The notes below the pieces were generated by a model. The model was not told the DNA's origin. It searched no databases and worked only from the letters and a program-made list of their open reading frames with translations. A stretch of DNA of 64,000 nucleotides. Source: Anisakis pegreffii. Its lineage: Eukaryota; Nematoda; Chromadorea; Rhabditida; Anisakidae. Position 1 is the stretch's first letter. The number at the start of each line of letters is the position of its first letter. This document shows, in pieces, positions 10,777-24,400 of the stretch. Where the stretch lies: NCBI GenBank assembly GCA_035041965.1, contig JAPYMA010001660.1, positions 1 through 64,000 of the forward strand, given 5' to 3'. A program made the position numbers and the translations under genes.

Positions 10777-13222
10777 AGTTTTATCGCTATTAATACTCAA
10801 GGGTAAACCAGTCGGTCGACGTTGAAATCATATGATAATTTAAGAAAATGACTGACGAAGTTGTGAAGCGTGAAAACTTCTTTGGGGACAACAAAATTAA
10901 TCAGCGCCTTATGTTTAGATTTCTATTTTGCTGGCAGAACTGGTGAATCGCAGTTTTTCAAACGTTTCTCAGTAGCAATATCATGACACTAAACGGACGA
11001 ATCATTCATAAAATTCTAGACGGTGAAATTGTCGGATCCACCTGTGATAATGAAACTACCCAGTTTCGCATAGCTTGTTTAGCCGATTTAGAGAATCGTT
11101 CGATTGGACTGCGATGATTTCTTTGAGACGAACAAGAATCTGAAGTAGTTAATAATCATCTATTCCATCACGATGTTCGTAATACTTCAGTTTTGATATG
11201 CAATGGATTCCCTTCGAGAAATTTACTTGCGTGCTCTCTCGATAACTATCAATTCGTTGCGTAGTAATATGCACATGCACTGTGGCTAGTTGCCATTGTT
11301 GCTGCTGAAGCAGTCTAAACTCCTTTGTTGGGAAGTTTGCTAATTTAGATGCTAGTCACATTCGAAGGACAGCAACTTTCTCGGAATGCTTTGCTTTCAT
11401 GTCACGGAATCAAAGAGGAAAATATTCTTTTGCAACCTTCAGAGACGGCCTCTTTGTCCAAAAGTTTTTGTTTTCTCTTTTTGTGACCATCTGATGGACT
11501 GAAAATTACCGGGTGAAAGCTAATTTCATTTCATTCAATCAATAAACTAAAATGTCATCCTTCTTCAGACAGCTGATCAAATGAATTGTTCTGAAGATAA
11601 AATTGGGAATCCGTTAGTTGAAATTGTATGAAGGATACTCAAGATTATGATATTGGTGAATGCAGAATAGATTATAAGTTTTTATATGTAACGCATCTTA
11701 TTGCAATGTTCTGAAAAGATTATTCGTGCCTGCGGAAATACACTCTGTTAATATATTATTCTGCTCGTTTTAGTACAATGTTCAGCAACCAATCATAAGT
11801 TCCGTTCTAGTTAGCCGATTGAAGCTGACTACGGTGAAGTGAAGTGATATCATCGAACCAGTAGTTGGCGATTTTCGTGTCACTATTGGCACACGAACAT
11901 CATTCATCGTTTAATCTATTGGATCTCCAATATTCTACCTAACATGTGGATTCCCATTGTTGGTTTAGTACAATTTGACATTCATGATCATCATTCCAAA
12001 GGTACGAGCAAAAACGACGTCATTGTTGAAAGCGTCGCTCGAATAAAAGATGGAATCGGTGATGAACCGTTTCAAGCGTAAACGAAACGACCAACCCAAG
12101 TAGTTCCTTCAATTTCGCCACTCTGAGTTTCATAACTGACCGTGCAGTGGCGTTCAAACTAAAAATAATGAATTTGGGCCAAGGATTGCGGTATAAATAG
12201 GTGAATATCATGGAAATTTTCAGCCACTTTGCCGAAACGGACTGAAAATGTATCTTTGCTCAACACGCAAACATCTCACTATCAGTGTAGTCAATGTTTT
12301 GGTATGATGACTGTGAGAAAGTTTAAAATTTGTGACTTCACGCCTGTAATATACGTCATGTTGACCCGAACTGTACTCTTTTCAGCTCTCAAGTTAGGTA
12401 TGTCAGCGTTTCCTGACATTTTTTGGAAATAGCGAGGAAGGGTCACATACTTACACCACGTTTCAGATCAAGTTACTGACAAGAATTTGTTTAATGAGTT
12501 TCTCTTGGGAGTCAGGCATGCGTTCTCGCATTCAAACAGCAAGCTCATTCGCCATGAAATTAAATCATCAGTAGTATCCAATGAAACAAGTAACGTATAC
12601 GACGCAATCTAATCAAATAACTGCGAGTCAATCGCTCTTATTTGAATTCAGTCTCGGCATTGATCGCTAATTCATTGAAATTTAAAATTCAATTCATTAA
12701 AATAATCTCTGGGAGGAGGGAGGTGGTTTACAAAAACTTCCACTGAATCAGACATCCTTATCGTTGACATCATCCCTGCAATATTATTTCATCGATTTTT
12801 GGGCTGTAAACGATAAGTACGAAACAGTCACTGAATAGGTGTATCTTATAATCACTTTCGCGATTGAAATGGCCGGCTGAATAATTGATGACTATGTCCT
12901 CGAGCAGAAACGACTAGATTCGCAATCATTTGTGCTCGTCAACTTTTCTTCGTAGTTCGAAAACTTATTTCAACAGTGTTTTTCTCAGTAGGTTTCATCG
13001 AAGAGTCTCCGTTTTAGAGTGCATGTCATAGGAAATCAACGGCTGCCGTGAACGCCCCATTAATTTGGGTTTCATATTATCAGTTTCCATCACCATTTTC
13101 AAACATTTTCGTGCTGCAAGCTATAATTTTCTTGAATATATTATATCTTGGTTGTAAGATTACCACATAAACATTCTACGCCACTGAATCAGTAAACAAT
13201 CGCGTGATCTCTCTGATTTCAG
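10777..13222. other. Intergenic or intronic stretch, no recognised gene
   Basis: AT-rich sequence with no recognised protein. The only coding-like piece is a 45-codon plus-strand frame at 11944-12081 (starts MWIPIVGLVQFD, contains NDVIVESVARIKDGIGDE), listed separately. The 5' part of the phosphatase gene may begin here. Confidence 0.5.
11944..12081 (+). CDS. Possible small ORF or exon, 45 codons
   Basis: An ATG-to-stop frame with protein-like composition (DVIVESVARIKDGIGDEPF) in locally higher GC. A GTACGAG donor-like site lies inside it at 12001. No homology is recognised and no transcription signal is clear. It may be chance, since a minus-strand frame (12020-12211) overlaps it. Confidence 0.2.
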   Translation: MWIPIVGLVQFDIHDHHSKGTSKNDVIVESVARIKDGIGDEPFQA

Positions 13223-13301
13223 GCATACCTGGTAGTTCCACTTCCTTGTTCGAAGCTCGTTGTCATCTACCGTGAGGAATCAAAGGGAGTGACTTTCACA
13301 G
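13223..13301 (+). CDS. Candidate internal exon, unrecognised
   Basis: Bounded by a strong acceptor (CTGATTTCAG) and a donor (CACAG|GTATTG). It reads without stops as AYLVVPLPCSKLVVIYREES followed by KGVTFT, in clearly higher GC than its surroundings. It is too short for an ATG-based ORF scan. It could belong to the same plus-strand gene as the candidates at 17222, 20245 and 25909. Confidence 0.4.
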
Positions 13302-15600
13302 GTATTGTTGAGCAACTATGATTAGGAACCAAGATTGAACAGCTACGATTTCAAAGCGATATTCTAGGCTATACTGCCTTTCAGACCCAACAAAGTGGAG
13401 CGCATGTATGAGCTTCAGTCCCTCCACAAGTGTCATTTAATTGGCTCTTATTCTTAGTGTTCTCATAGGAAGTTGAAATCCTAAATGCTCACTGCTATCA
13501 TCGATTGTAAAAGTAAAGATGAGCATCTTTTTGCGTTGTTTGCACTTAGAGGGATATTAATTGTATGACTCAGATAGATCGTATTGTTCTCATTCTTTTA
13601 AATCGCGTTTTCCGGTTCATCGAAATGTTGTATAACGACAGCTGAAATGAGAAAATGGGCAATGTACTTCGCTTCTACTTTACTTCTCATCAAAAGATTT
13701 TGATCACTTATTAAGATCGGATTTATGGGTATTATAGGATAACAGTTTCCCAAATATCAATGACTGAATGCCAGGGAAAGCGCTTGCTTTTAACAGATTC
13801 TCAATCAATGATTTCATGATTCTATCGCTAAGTGGGCTTATAATCTGTCGATTTGATTTAAGCAGAGATAATAAGTGTGCTTTGAATTTTGACTGAAAAA
13901 GCATTGTTGCACTCCATTTTCCGATGGCAGAATGAGTCGTTTGGTTCATGAACATCGTCATGAGTAACAGTTATGCATGATCCATCTATGTAAATAAGCA
14001 ACAATTTCTTAATGCACCATCTAAAAATACATTAACATGATATCATGCGTAGATAATTGGCGCACTGAAATTTTAAAAAAAAATACCAAGCAACGCTTCA
14101 CGATTCTCATTTTCCTTTCAGCTATTACATAGTACTACACTTGATTCATTGGATATTTCTGGGTGTTCTTAATTTCCACCGTGTATAGACCTAAAAATAT
14201 CTACGCCACCTGTACTTCATCCTCCAGAAAGTTGCAAAACTGTACTTCACCTTTGTTTTACCATGATTTCCTTTTGATAAGGTATATGTATAATAAATGT
14301 AATTTGTTCCGCACTGCGAAATTGCTCGTCTATTCCATCCGAAATCTCTTAAACCTTCGCTGACAGGAATATTGCGCAAACGATAACCAAATCATAAAAA
14401 TAAAAAAATGCTTGATCACTTTAATCAAAAACTGGAAACACCTTGACTTTGCATGCCGGGAAATTTTTGAAAGGCTACTTCACCTACAGATTATCCGTTC
14501 TCTATGTTTCACTCACACTTCACGATGATCGCAATGAATGAAGCACGACTACGGTTATTTCATGAATGATTTGTCTCTCATTGTTGATTATAATTACTTA
14601 CAAATTATTTTTTGGAACTCAGAATTGTTTGGATTGTATGGATTCGTTGAATTGCCCTTCTCAATAATTGCAGTAACTGCGGAAATTCTCTTGTCTACTG
14701 CGAAACAGGAACTTAGTCTGTTCAAAACGCAAGCACATTGTCTGCAGCGAAAAAACTCAATTCTGTTGCACTTGACAGGTGATATATCGCAAGATGCAAA
14801 TGCTCTTTTCATCAATTGCTATATGTCCAATGAATAAATTCAAGACGTTTGATTCAACTGTTCCATCAGTCCAATGTCACAAAATATTAAAACCTTACCA
14901 GAATTTTCGTTTGGCAGTTGACAATGCTAATTTGGAATCGAAAAAATTTGTGTCTCATCGCTATCGTCCAGTGCAATTTAGTGTGATGTTGTCGACGAAC
15001 ATTCGATTGAATTGGCTAAAAATTGCGGATTACTGAATTGAAAAAGCTATGTTCCACAATCTGCTTGTTTCATGATGTATCGTTCAGGCCAAGTTTATTA
15101 TGGTAAAAAATTAGATTAAGAAAAATTAGATTAAGCATTTGTAAGGAACGGAGAAAGTCGCTGATGACGCCTTGGGCGAAAAGACCGGCAAAAAATCATC
15201 GATTCAGAAACGGAGAAATTCGGAGCAATTTACTGCTCGTTCACTGCTCAAGGGAGTTATGGAATATTCTAAAATGCTGATGCTATGATACTGCTGATCA
15301 AATTTTGAACATGAGACGAGCGAAATTTTCGCTTTGATTTTAGTCGGCCTCACATTTTTACTTGCATTTCACTCATGTACCCGCAGTCTACAGAGCAGAT
15401 GGAAACATGAAACTTTGAAGGCTCAGTGGTGATGAAAATTTGCTTGAAGTATCGCTCAAAATGGTGAAGTGGAATGAATAGAAATTTTTCAATAGAAAAT
15501 TTTTCATCAACAGAAAATTTCAATAGAAAATGACTCGATATATTGTACTTCTGTATCAGCGAAGGAACTGCCTTACACGACGATTTCTAATCATCTGTGT
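13302..15600. other. AT-rich stretch without a supported gene
   Basis: Only short open frames with atypical composition are seen (for example 13704-13961 minus and 14538-14837 plus). None has matching splice signals or a recognised motif. Confidence 0.5.
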
Positions 15601-15939
15601 GATTTGAGTGACATTTTTCGGCTTTTCAATTAGATGATATTTTCCGGTTGTTCAATGAGCATCATGATGATATCACATTGTTTAAGCGTTTTTAGAAATT
15701 TCATCAGAGCTCATACGCAGTCACGTCACTGCTCAAGCTCTTTCTTTTTCAATTCGATAATTTTCATTTATTTCTATTCAACACAAATGAGATTTCTTTT
15801 CATTTCAAATTGTTTACGTTTCGTTCACAATTATACTGAACATATTTGCTTCTTGTTAGTTTGCACAGGACAGTTATACGAATCAAACATCATGCTATAT
15901 TCGCATGAATTTGATGTTTCTATTCTAATCAAAATATTC

Positions 15940-16130
15940 GATTCCTGTTGTGTTCTTGTTCTATCCCATGGAATAGAATTGAACAGTTCCCAAAAAGGAC
16001 ACGCAGAATAGAAATGAATCGAAGGGAACAGTTGAAGTGTGGCACAGAGAAGAGCAGATTAGCTTTTAAAATAGTGCGCGGAGAGCAGAACGGAATAGAA
16101 CAGTGCAAAGGACGGAACAGAACAGATTTT
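15940..16130. repeat. AGAACAG/GAATAGAAC-rich degenerate repeat
   Basis: Irregular copies of GAACAG, GAATAGAA and GGAACAG words, for example AGAACGGAATAGAACAG, crowd about 190 bp. A related block lies at 17690-17875. Confidence 0.55.
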
Positions 16131-16194
16131 TGTTGCTCCTCTAGCTGTTCTCAATGAAGTTACCGCAACGATAACTAGATATGTTGCATTGCGC

Positions 16195-16625
16195 TATTAT
16201 TGCTGTTGTTAATATCAATCACTGTTTATCCCTATTATTACTTATTCTAAGCATTGTTTTTTTGTCCTTTCCTCTTGTTCTTCTTAATTATTTCAAATTT
16301 ATCGCTGCAGTTAATTATTATTATCATTTGTTGTTGTCCTTGTTTATTATTACTTCCTTTTATTAACTGTAGTTGTTATTGATATCATTATTATTGACTT
16401 CAATATTATTATCATTATTATTTTATTATTATCATTATCACAGGTATTATTGTTGCTGTCATTATTATTACCATTATTATTGTTATTATTAATGTTATTA
16501 TTGCTGTTATTATCGCTATTATTATTGTTTCATCTTCACTGTTTTCGAAATTATCATTAATGTTATTATCATCATTATCATTGACGTTATCATTATTGCT
16601 ATCATTATTACTATTACTATCATGT
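16195..16625. repeat. TTA/TCA-rich microsatellite
   Basis: Long degenerate (TTATTA)/(TTATCA) trinucleotide runs, densest from 16370 to 16620. The small open frame at 16181-16366 is low-complexity sequence of the same block. Confidence 0.85.
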
Positions 16626-17221
16626 GTGCTATCCGGTATCCATCAGTCGATCTAATGTTCAAGCTGCTATGGTCTGCGTACTACACTAGCTTACATCTAT
16701 TTGAGTAGAACATTGTTGGTCGCATTATGTCAGTAATTCAATCGTATGATAACTTTGAATATTTTGAGTCTGAAAATTTATCAGTTGAGTATATAGGATG
16801 AAGTTTTGTAATGTTAATGAGTATTTGCAAGTAACTTTTTTGTATAACCACAAATAGCCTTAAACAAATAACTTTTATCCATAAGTAACTAGAAATTAAG
16901 ATTTCTGGTGTTGAATCGTACACTTTTATTTCGATGTTTGAGGCTTTTGCGAGGATGGTCCGAAAAATAATTCCTCGAATAATTTTAGCTGATTGCTGTT
17001 AGTGATTCAATTTCGCAATAAAACATCACATTTAATACCATTAGTGAGAGAAGAAGGGCCGCTAGTGAGGAATGAAACAACTGCACCCAGGGCGAGTTAT
17101 TGCAGTTAATTCTCAGAACTGCTAAAGGCTGGGATTAAAGGATGCGATTGCGATTCTAAATCTGCACGCCACATTCCTTTTTTTTGACTATTCTCTGAAC
17201 TCTAGAATCAGTCTTTCGCAG

Positions 17222-17371
17222 AAATCATTCACATTTTTCGCCTCCTATAAAAATTTACGCTCGAAAGAATTGAGTCGGATTGAAAAAATCACTTCGTTCC
17301 AGACTCATCCTTACGGGGAACTGTGCGTCGGTGACCGAATTATTGTCAGCAGCCGCGCTTGAGCCGGTTCC
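17222..17371 (+). CDS. Candidate exon with PDZ-like segment
   Basis: After a CTTTCGCAG acceptor the frame stays open to a possible ATTATT|GTCAGC donor, in GC-rich sequence. It reads LSRIEKITSFQTH then PYGELCVGDRII. The pattern hydrophobic-x-x-I ... G-x-L-x-V-G-D-x-I is the beta-2 to GLGF-distal 'VGDRI' stretch of PDZ domains, where it precedes an NG turn that is not in this exon. The assignment is inference from one motif. A second open frame overlaps at 17280-17474. Confidence 0.35.
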
Positions 17372-17689
17372 AGATCAGTTCGGCCTAGCAGTAGTGGTCG
17401 ACAAACACACACAAAGATGTTCAATTGAAATGTTTGAAATCCAGAACCGGAAAGCCAATCCCTACTCAATATAACGAGTTTGCGTTTGAAGGTTGATGAT
17501 GACGATGCCTTTGCTCTTCGAAACTGTTAATTGCCACATCCTGAATCATTCCGTTCTTTTTTGAAATCATCACTGACGTAAGCTGTCAATTCCGTGCGTG
17601 GACAGTCTCCTCCCACCGCAACTCTATTTTCGCCGAAAAAACCATCTTCTCTTCCCAACCTTGACTGTTACGGTTTCCATCATGTCATT

Positions 17690-17875
17690 TTTCTGACAGA
17701 GGGAACAAGAATGGAACGTAATAGAATAGAACAGCTCGAAAGTTCGGGGTCGTGAGATCAGAACATTTTAATAAAATGGTAATATAGAATAGAACGGAAC
17801 GATTCTCAAAAAAGTTAAGTGCAGAATAAGGCATATCAGAACAGTAGAAGGGCAGAATAGAAATAGAACAGATCA
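17690..17875. repeat. GAATAGAACAG-rich degenerate repeat
   Basis: Second block of GAATAGAA/AGAACAG words (for example AATAGAATAGAACAG), related to 15940-16130 and in the same orientation. Confidence 0.55.
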
Positions 17876-18783
17876 TCTTGTCAAAAGAAATATCACTAGT
17901 GCTGACTTATGCAGTATTACAACAAGGTAGTTGCTGTCGTGTGCAATCAGAATGCCCCCTTGGACACTCAAATTGTAATTATTGTATTCGTCGGTCCTCA
18001 CATATTTGTTGGCCCTAGCATTTTCACATAATCTTTTCTCCTACTAAACAGCACTTTTTTGTATGAGGGTTTTTTTGGAATATCGCGAAAATTCAGTCTC
18101 TCAAAATTCAGTCTCACCATCCGAGAAAAAATCACCACTTTGGAATTTTATAGCGGTTTATAACGCTAATAAATATCCATAAATGATCTCATTACGATTT
18201 TTTGTTAAATCGTATGCTTTTAATGCTTCGCTGGAGGATACTTGAGGTTTCTGCGAGAATTATCGAGAAACTACTTCCCAAATGATTCGATGCTGATGGC
18301 TGCTAGTAGTTTGGAACCACTATAAAACATTCGGATCCTGTCGGTTTTTTGTGCCCCAGTACCAGTACCTATGTTAAGTCATTGCGTTTTCTCAATAAAT
18401 CTAACATATTTTTTCGTTTCCAGTAGTTAAGATGATTGTGAACAACAAACGAATCTCCACTCCATGTGCATAAATACGGTGATGTAAAATATGATGAATG
18501 AGCTTTTAGTGGTGAGTTCTGCGTTAATATGATCCCATAACTCAGGAATATTCATTTGTTCAACCGAACAAAACAACCTAAAACAATCGTTTTCGAGTAT
18601 ATTCTCTCATCGTTTCTCGTCAAACAGATCTCATCTGAATTGACCAACGGAGAAAAAACTATTGAAGGACCTCTGTTCTGACATTTAAATTCTGTGCCCC
18701 TTTTTAGACTGATTGTAAATAAGCGAGGATTTATTAGAGGCAAGAGTCAGCCTCATGCAACATGCTAATGAAGAAATAATGTC

Positions 18784-18868
18784 GAATGAGCTTCATTTCC
18801 TCTCAATCTGGCAACTCATATGATATGCGCATATTTTATGTGATGGCAAAATTCGAATTCAATTCCAT
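18784..18868 (+). repeat. Dispersed direct repeat, copy A
   Basis: About 85 bp containing GAATGAGCTTCATTT, ACTCATATGATATGCGCA and TGATGGCAAAATTC; a diverged copy is at 19649-19730. Confidence 0.7.
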
Positions 18869-19648
18869 CCAAGCATCAAATTTCATCCGCATTCATGTCA
18901 AAAAAGTGAGGAATATTTTTTATTCGACTCGGAAAGTTTTCTAAACCAACTATAGACTGTCCTAATGATTGATATCATCATTTCCAAACGCTGTCTGCTC
19001 GCATTTTTTCTAATCGTTCTTCCGTAGACAATGCTTGGTTGAATTCTTGGAAGAACAGTTCCCAGAAGCAACATAAAAATATGTGCTTTAGGGGAGGAAC
19101 AGCGAGAATGAATGGAGCAATATGGTAACAAGAAAATTAACTTTGTTTCATTTTGAAAGCGAAATACTTTATTGATTTGAAAATTAGAACCATAATGGTT
19201 TGAAAATTCCAATAAAATAGCAAGATTTCATGTCCGTTGTGGTTAAAAAAAGATAACTCAGTTGAAACTTATTGCTTGAATAATTTCTCATTCTACTGCA
19301 TTGGAGTATATTTATTGCGTTCGAAATTATGTACTCATCAGACGAAACAACGCTTTTATTTGTTGGACATAGCGAACGCTTTAGTTTCCTCATTAATGCT
19401 GCACGCAATCACGCGTTCAAAGCGCCAGAAAAGCATTTTCCACTATACGATGACAGACAACTTACCAGTTTTTCGCATACTCAGAATCATTTCTGTCGAT
19501 GTTCTCCTCTTCGCTCTGAATATCCCTCAACTGCTTTTTTCTCATTGGAAACGTTTTGTTGAGCATCTCACGGTCTCTTTCATGATCCCACTCAGTGAAT
19601 AAATTCCAGTTAGAACCACAATGAACTGAAAAGCACTTTTCACTATAC

Positions 19649-19730
19649 GAATGAGCTTCATTTGCTCGCAATCAGGAAACTCATATGATATGCGCACATT
19701 TTGTCTGATGGCAAAATTCAGAATTCCATT
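19649..19730 (+). repeat. Dispersed direct repeat, copy B
   Basis: Diverged copy of 18784-18868 in the same orientation. A further short duplication (AAAAGCA-TTTCACTATACGA) links 19430-19455 with 19630-19655, so this kilobase has been internally rearranged. No gene is seen from 18000 to 20240. Confidence 0.65.
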
Positions 19731-20244
19731 CCGCATGATCTCACTCAGTTTGCTAGCGAGTGCTTTTTGCTCGAGAATTTCATCCTAGTACTGAAAAAGA
19801 GGAACATACCAGTACTCAATGAAGGAGAAACATCTACCGGTTGAAAGATCAATGTTGGTTTGTTTCTTCAATGTGATCAGTCGGTAATGTTCGCTAATGA
19901 AACATGCGGATAAACATTGTGTGAACAATGCCACATGTCGTGAATGATATCCAATTGAATACTTGATTACTTGCTGCTAAAGCAGCAATAAATTCTCTAC
20001 AAAATTGTTCTCTTCGAACGTCTCGAGGCAGTTGTCCAGGGAATAATTGGCTTGCTTTTAAATGGCTAATAAAATGTAGCAAAAATATTCAAAAAATGTA
20101 TTGATCACCTCCATAATGATGGAAACACAAAACAATTGGCAAAATTTATAAAGTTGATGAAAGCTACAATCACGTTTGTTTTGAACGGTTCTATGATAGA
20201 GCTGGAAACCGAAAGAAAATCTTTGTCGAGCATTTGATCTGTAG

Positions 20245-20329
20245 CACCGAAATTTGGCGCCGCCGACAATCGGCCTCGTTTACTTTTGACTGATGTTCAC
20301 CGACTTCCGTTGCCTACTGACCCAACTAT
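20245..20329 (+). CDS. Candidate exon, unrecognised
   Basis: A GC-rich block between a TGATCTGTAG acceptor and an ACTAT|GTAATT donor reads PKFGAADNRPRLLLTDVHRL then PLPTDPT. Composition contrasts with the AT-rich flanks. It may be part of the plus-strand gene suggested by the exons at 13223 and 17222. Confidence 0.35.
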
Positions 20330-20478
20330 GTAATTCCTGATGCACTCTGATTGATAAAGTGTTCAGCTTGATAAGTATGAATTGATGAGTATGCTCCTTG
20401 CACCTTGTTGATTGATAATCTCGGGTAATGTGTGTACTTCCAAAATCTTCCTACGAAATCAATGCAGCAGGAGAATAA

Positions 20479-20694
20479 ATGTTCAAAAAATATCGCGGTT
20501 TGAGCAGTCTCATATGGAAACAATTAGGATTGCGAAACAATAAAAAATCCTCAAGCATTGAAAGGATCAATAGATTTAGCGTTCGTTCACGACCCGCTAC
20601 TTCGATTGAACATTACGATTTTTCTGTTCATCTCATCATTTGTGTGTCACCCAGAGATTTTTTTTTTGAAACACAAAGCGCTACGATACCCTAA
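20479..20694 (+). CDS. Possible first exon, basic protein
   Basis: The frame starts with ATG 12 bases after an AATGCAG acceptor that could take a spliced leader. It reads MFKKYRGLSSLIWKQLGLRN, then a Ser/Arg-rich stretch (SSSIERINRFSVRSRP). The last 25 codons look non-coding, so a donor probably lies near 20600-20650. No family is recognised. Confidence 0.3.
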   Translation: MFKKYRGLSSLIWKQLGLRNNKKSSSIERINRFSVRSRPATSIEHYDFSVHLIICVSPRDFFFETQSATIP

Positions 20695-21459
20695 AGAGGC
20701 AACCAACTGAATAGTTTGCGAGCAAATTTCTGCGATTACTCCACTTATCAATAATATACGACTTTCACGAATTTATGCACGTCACACTGTCTCATTTTCA
20801 TGCATTCACTCAATTTAAAATGAATTATCGTTTTTTGGCATTTACGAGTGTAGATGGAGCGTGAATGCACTTCAGTGCAATGCACTTTTCCTGCATTATC
20901 CTTCCTAATCGGTCGATTATTATTCAGTGCATTGGCACCGCTTCTATTTTAAAGTTTGATCCGCAAATGATTCTCTCAGTCATCCATGATGATATTCGGT
21001 GTCAGTTTCCATTCGAAACTCAGCATTCCGAGAGAGACAAACTTCAATTATGATGACTGGATATCCTCTTTTGAAAGAGCCGTATGCACTGCTTGAGTCC
21101 TGTTTGGCATTCAATAACTACAGTCCTTAAAAATCAGGCAATCAAAGTGAGAAGTGAATCGTTTTGATGCTCGGAATGCGAGATCTTCACGGTGCTCTCC
21201 TGAATTTAAGAAGTATTGCTTGAATGAATGCATCAGGAAATGTTCCTCTATTTCGCACAATTCATTCATAAGCAACACTCTTTGAAACTGAAATGAGTTC
21301 ATAGTGTAGATGTGAAAATAGAATTTTTTTTTCGAGAGTGTTCGACTTTGAATAGCCTGAGAATTGAAATTCTCAAAAGTTCATCTGTTCTGTTTTTATT
21401 CAGTTCATCAGTTGGTTTACGTCTCAGACAGTGCGGTTCCTGTGTCGTTCCGCATCAGT

Positions 21460-24400
21460 AAGTGCTATGAGAAAATGTGGAATTCCCTGAAGTTCTATAT
21501 TTTACTTTTACTAAAGTGCTTTTACGATTTCATCGATTCCTTACAAAGCTCTTCACTGAAATGGGAATGGGAAAATCTGTCTGAAAAGAGAAGCTCATGA
21601 TTCTGCCCTTACTAGCTGATTACTGGAAATCATTGTTCGTAAATAATGTTGCATTCTGATGTGGTGACAGCATCCGAATGTGCTTATTATTGGATGTTCG
21701 TAAGGTTTCATCATTCAGTTGTAGTGCGATGGTTAATTGATGTTGCTGAGGCAGTAAAATGCAATGTTGTGTCATAAACAAATGCATCATACCTGCGTGG
21801 AAGCACTATGCATGTGCACAATATGTACTTCTGTGAGATCAGGTTGTCACCATTCCTCCCGGCCCACTCACCGCAGTCCCTAAGGAACTCGTGTTATTGA
21901 AAGTGTGCTCTCAGCTTATCAGATAATCTGACATGTCACAAAGGCTTCCGTTTCCGACATAATATCTAATTATTCCATGAATATGTAATTAGTCTGATCA
22001 AGACTGTACCCCATTTCTTAGTATGTACTATTTTCACATCTTCAACATCACTGGATGGTTAACCTCCTCATCTGTCATTTTGTGATTGCGAGAAATTTTA
22101 GTGTTTCTAAATCGTACACACCATTAATTACACCTTCAAGGATCTAATCTAATTCATATCGTTACACCATTAATTTCACGTCAAATGCCATCACTTATGT
22201 GCGCATAATTGGACATTTGTGTAGTGTTGCACTGCTGTGACAGTCAGACTGATGCTTAATTAAAGCAGTCGAGCGCTTCTTTGCGGATGTTCGAAAAATT
22301 CATTTCCAGAAGTCATTGCTGAAAAATTATTCGAATAAAATCACACATTGAGTGGCATTGAAATTAAATTCAAAATGAGAAAGGAATATGTGCAAGTGTA
22401 ATTATTTCATTGGCGAATTTAGATTCCTGGCGAGAACGATGGATATCGATGGATAACCTCTGACATGTAGGATTTTATTTCCTAGCAGACTTTAGCTGTT
22501 GTTTTGGTGCATTGATTAGCTTTGACAAATATGAATCACTCACTGTTAATTATGAATATCCTCATTATTCGGTGATTCATTTAGTGATTCACGATAATTG
22601 TGGATTTGTGAGAGCAAATGAGATTCTGTGGTGAAATTTGAGCAAATGCTCTCTCTCGTCGAGGGTGGCTGTTCGATTTTTATTTGGCGTATTGCAAAGG
22701 TAATAAAATCTGAAGTATTTTTTTGGAAGTGATGATTTGTATAGGATTTAAAATAGCGAATAGGGCAACATATTTTCGAGTCTTGTTCCGAATCATTGTG
22801 ATTAAATCTTAGTCTTTGTGCATTTATCAGGTTTCTCGGTTGCACTTCTGTATTATATTCACCATTTTTGCCACATGAGCGATTTCATTTTGATTTTGAT
22901 TAGAGTTTGAAGATTGATATGTACTTATGAGATTGTTCAACTACAAGAAGCGAAATTGAATGATTCCGCTAATTATCCGTTCAACTTATTACCACGGCAA
23001 ATGAGACCTTTTTTTTCTGATACAGACAGAAACATTTGCTCAGTGACTCATCAGACAAGCGTCATAATTGTGAATGCAATCTGGAACTATTGTACTCATC
23101 ATTTTCAAGCTTCAACGCTGGTACATAATGGTACTGGTACTTACAACTACTGTAAATATTCAGTCATTCATGTGACATAAAACATATTCTGCTTGTTAAT
23201 AATATCAAAACATCATATGAATAGCGTTTCATTTACCTCATTAATCGCATGGAATGTTTCCACTCTTGCATATAAACATTGGTCTCGCCTCATCAGCGGT
23301 CATTCCATGAAACATACCGAGGCGTTTTGTGAGTCTTGAGCTGATCCACATTCATGTATTTCACGGCTGATTCATTATGTTGAAGTACTGATACAAACAT
23401 TTGCCAACGTTTATTAATGCGTAACGCAATTGTGTTCAAGCGATTGAGGAGTTTAGGCATGACGCTGATGGAATTTCCTTCGTAATAACACCCCGTCCTT
23501 CCCACATTTTCATGTCATTCTGAATGAATCGCATGCGACAAAGATAATTCCGTTGAATTTGCTTAGAACGTTGCAATAATACTATCTCGAAGTCCACTGA
23601 ATACAACAAAATGTTGAATGATGTTAGTAACTCCCCTCCTAGAACGAAATTCGAGCCTGCGACCTATCAATTATCAGTTGGGGCTGTACCTCTGAGCTGT
23701 CGTGGAGACCGTCCACCATCCATCGAGTGGTTATGTTAAGACCGCAATCACTTCTTCAGTGCATGTAATGCGAAACTGATCTAATGAGCATCAAACGCTA
23801 CAATCAGAGCGAACTGACCTGTATGCGATCGCAACAACATAATCGGATAATTAGTTGATTGCATCTAATTAATTGTCAAAATGTTCAAGTTAAACTCTTT
23901 CAGATTATTTGTCTTGTGATTGCATGAGTATGTGACAAAGGAAAAGGGCTTTGAATTTTTTGATTAAAAATGAGGAAAACGATTCAAACATTGTTATTGT
24001 TGAGTGAACGAAACTGCTGAAAACGTCATTTAGAATGCATGATATTCACAAAAAGAAGAACTGAGTACCTCATGAATTGATTCTGCATGCATAGCAAAAC
24101 TAAAGCACTCACTCCACCCTATTGCTTGTACCAAATCTATCAGTCGCTCTCGTTATCGTTGCTTCTCTTTGTAATTCTCGTTTGCCTCCTCCTCACATCA
24201 ATCATTCAACAATTTTAAATTCTACGCTATTTGGTAACCTTAATCTCTGTTTGATTCTCTCGGATCGTTCCTTTTCTTCGTGATTTATTCATTCTGGTTT
24301 GTTGCACTAAATTCATCAACGAAACTCGTGACAGCCACCAACCAACTTGTTCAATTTGTTTTCATCGCATTTTATGAATCCGAAATTCGTATTTTTCCTG

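Noticed and set aside
16181..16366. Hydrophobic 61-codon frame
   Set aside because: It is translated TTA/TCA microsatellite.
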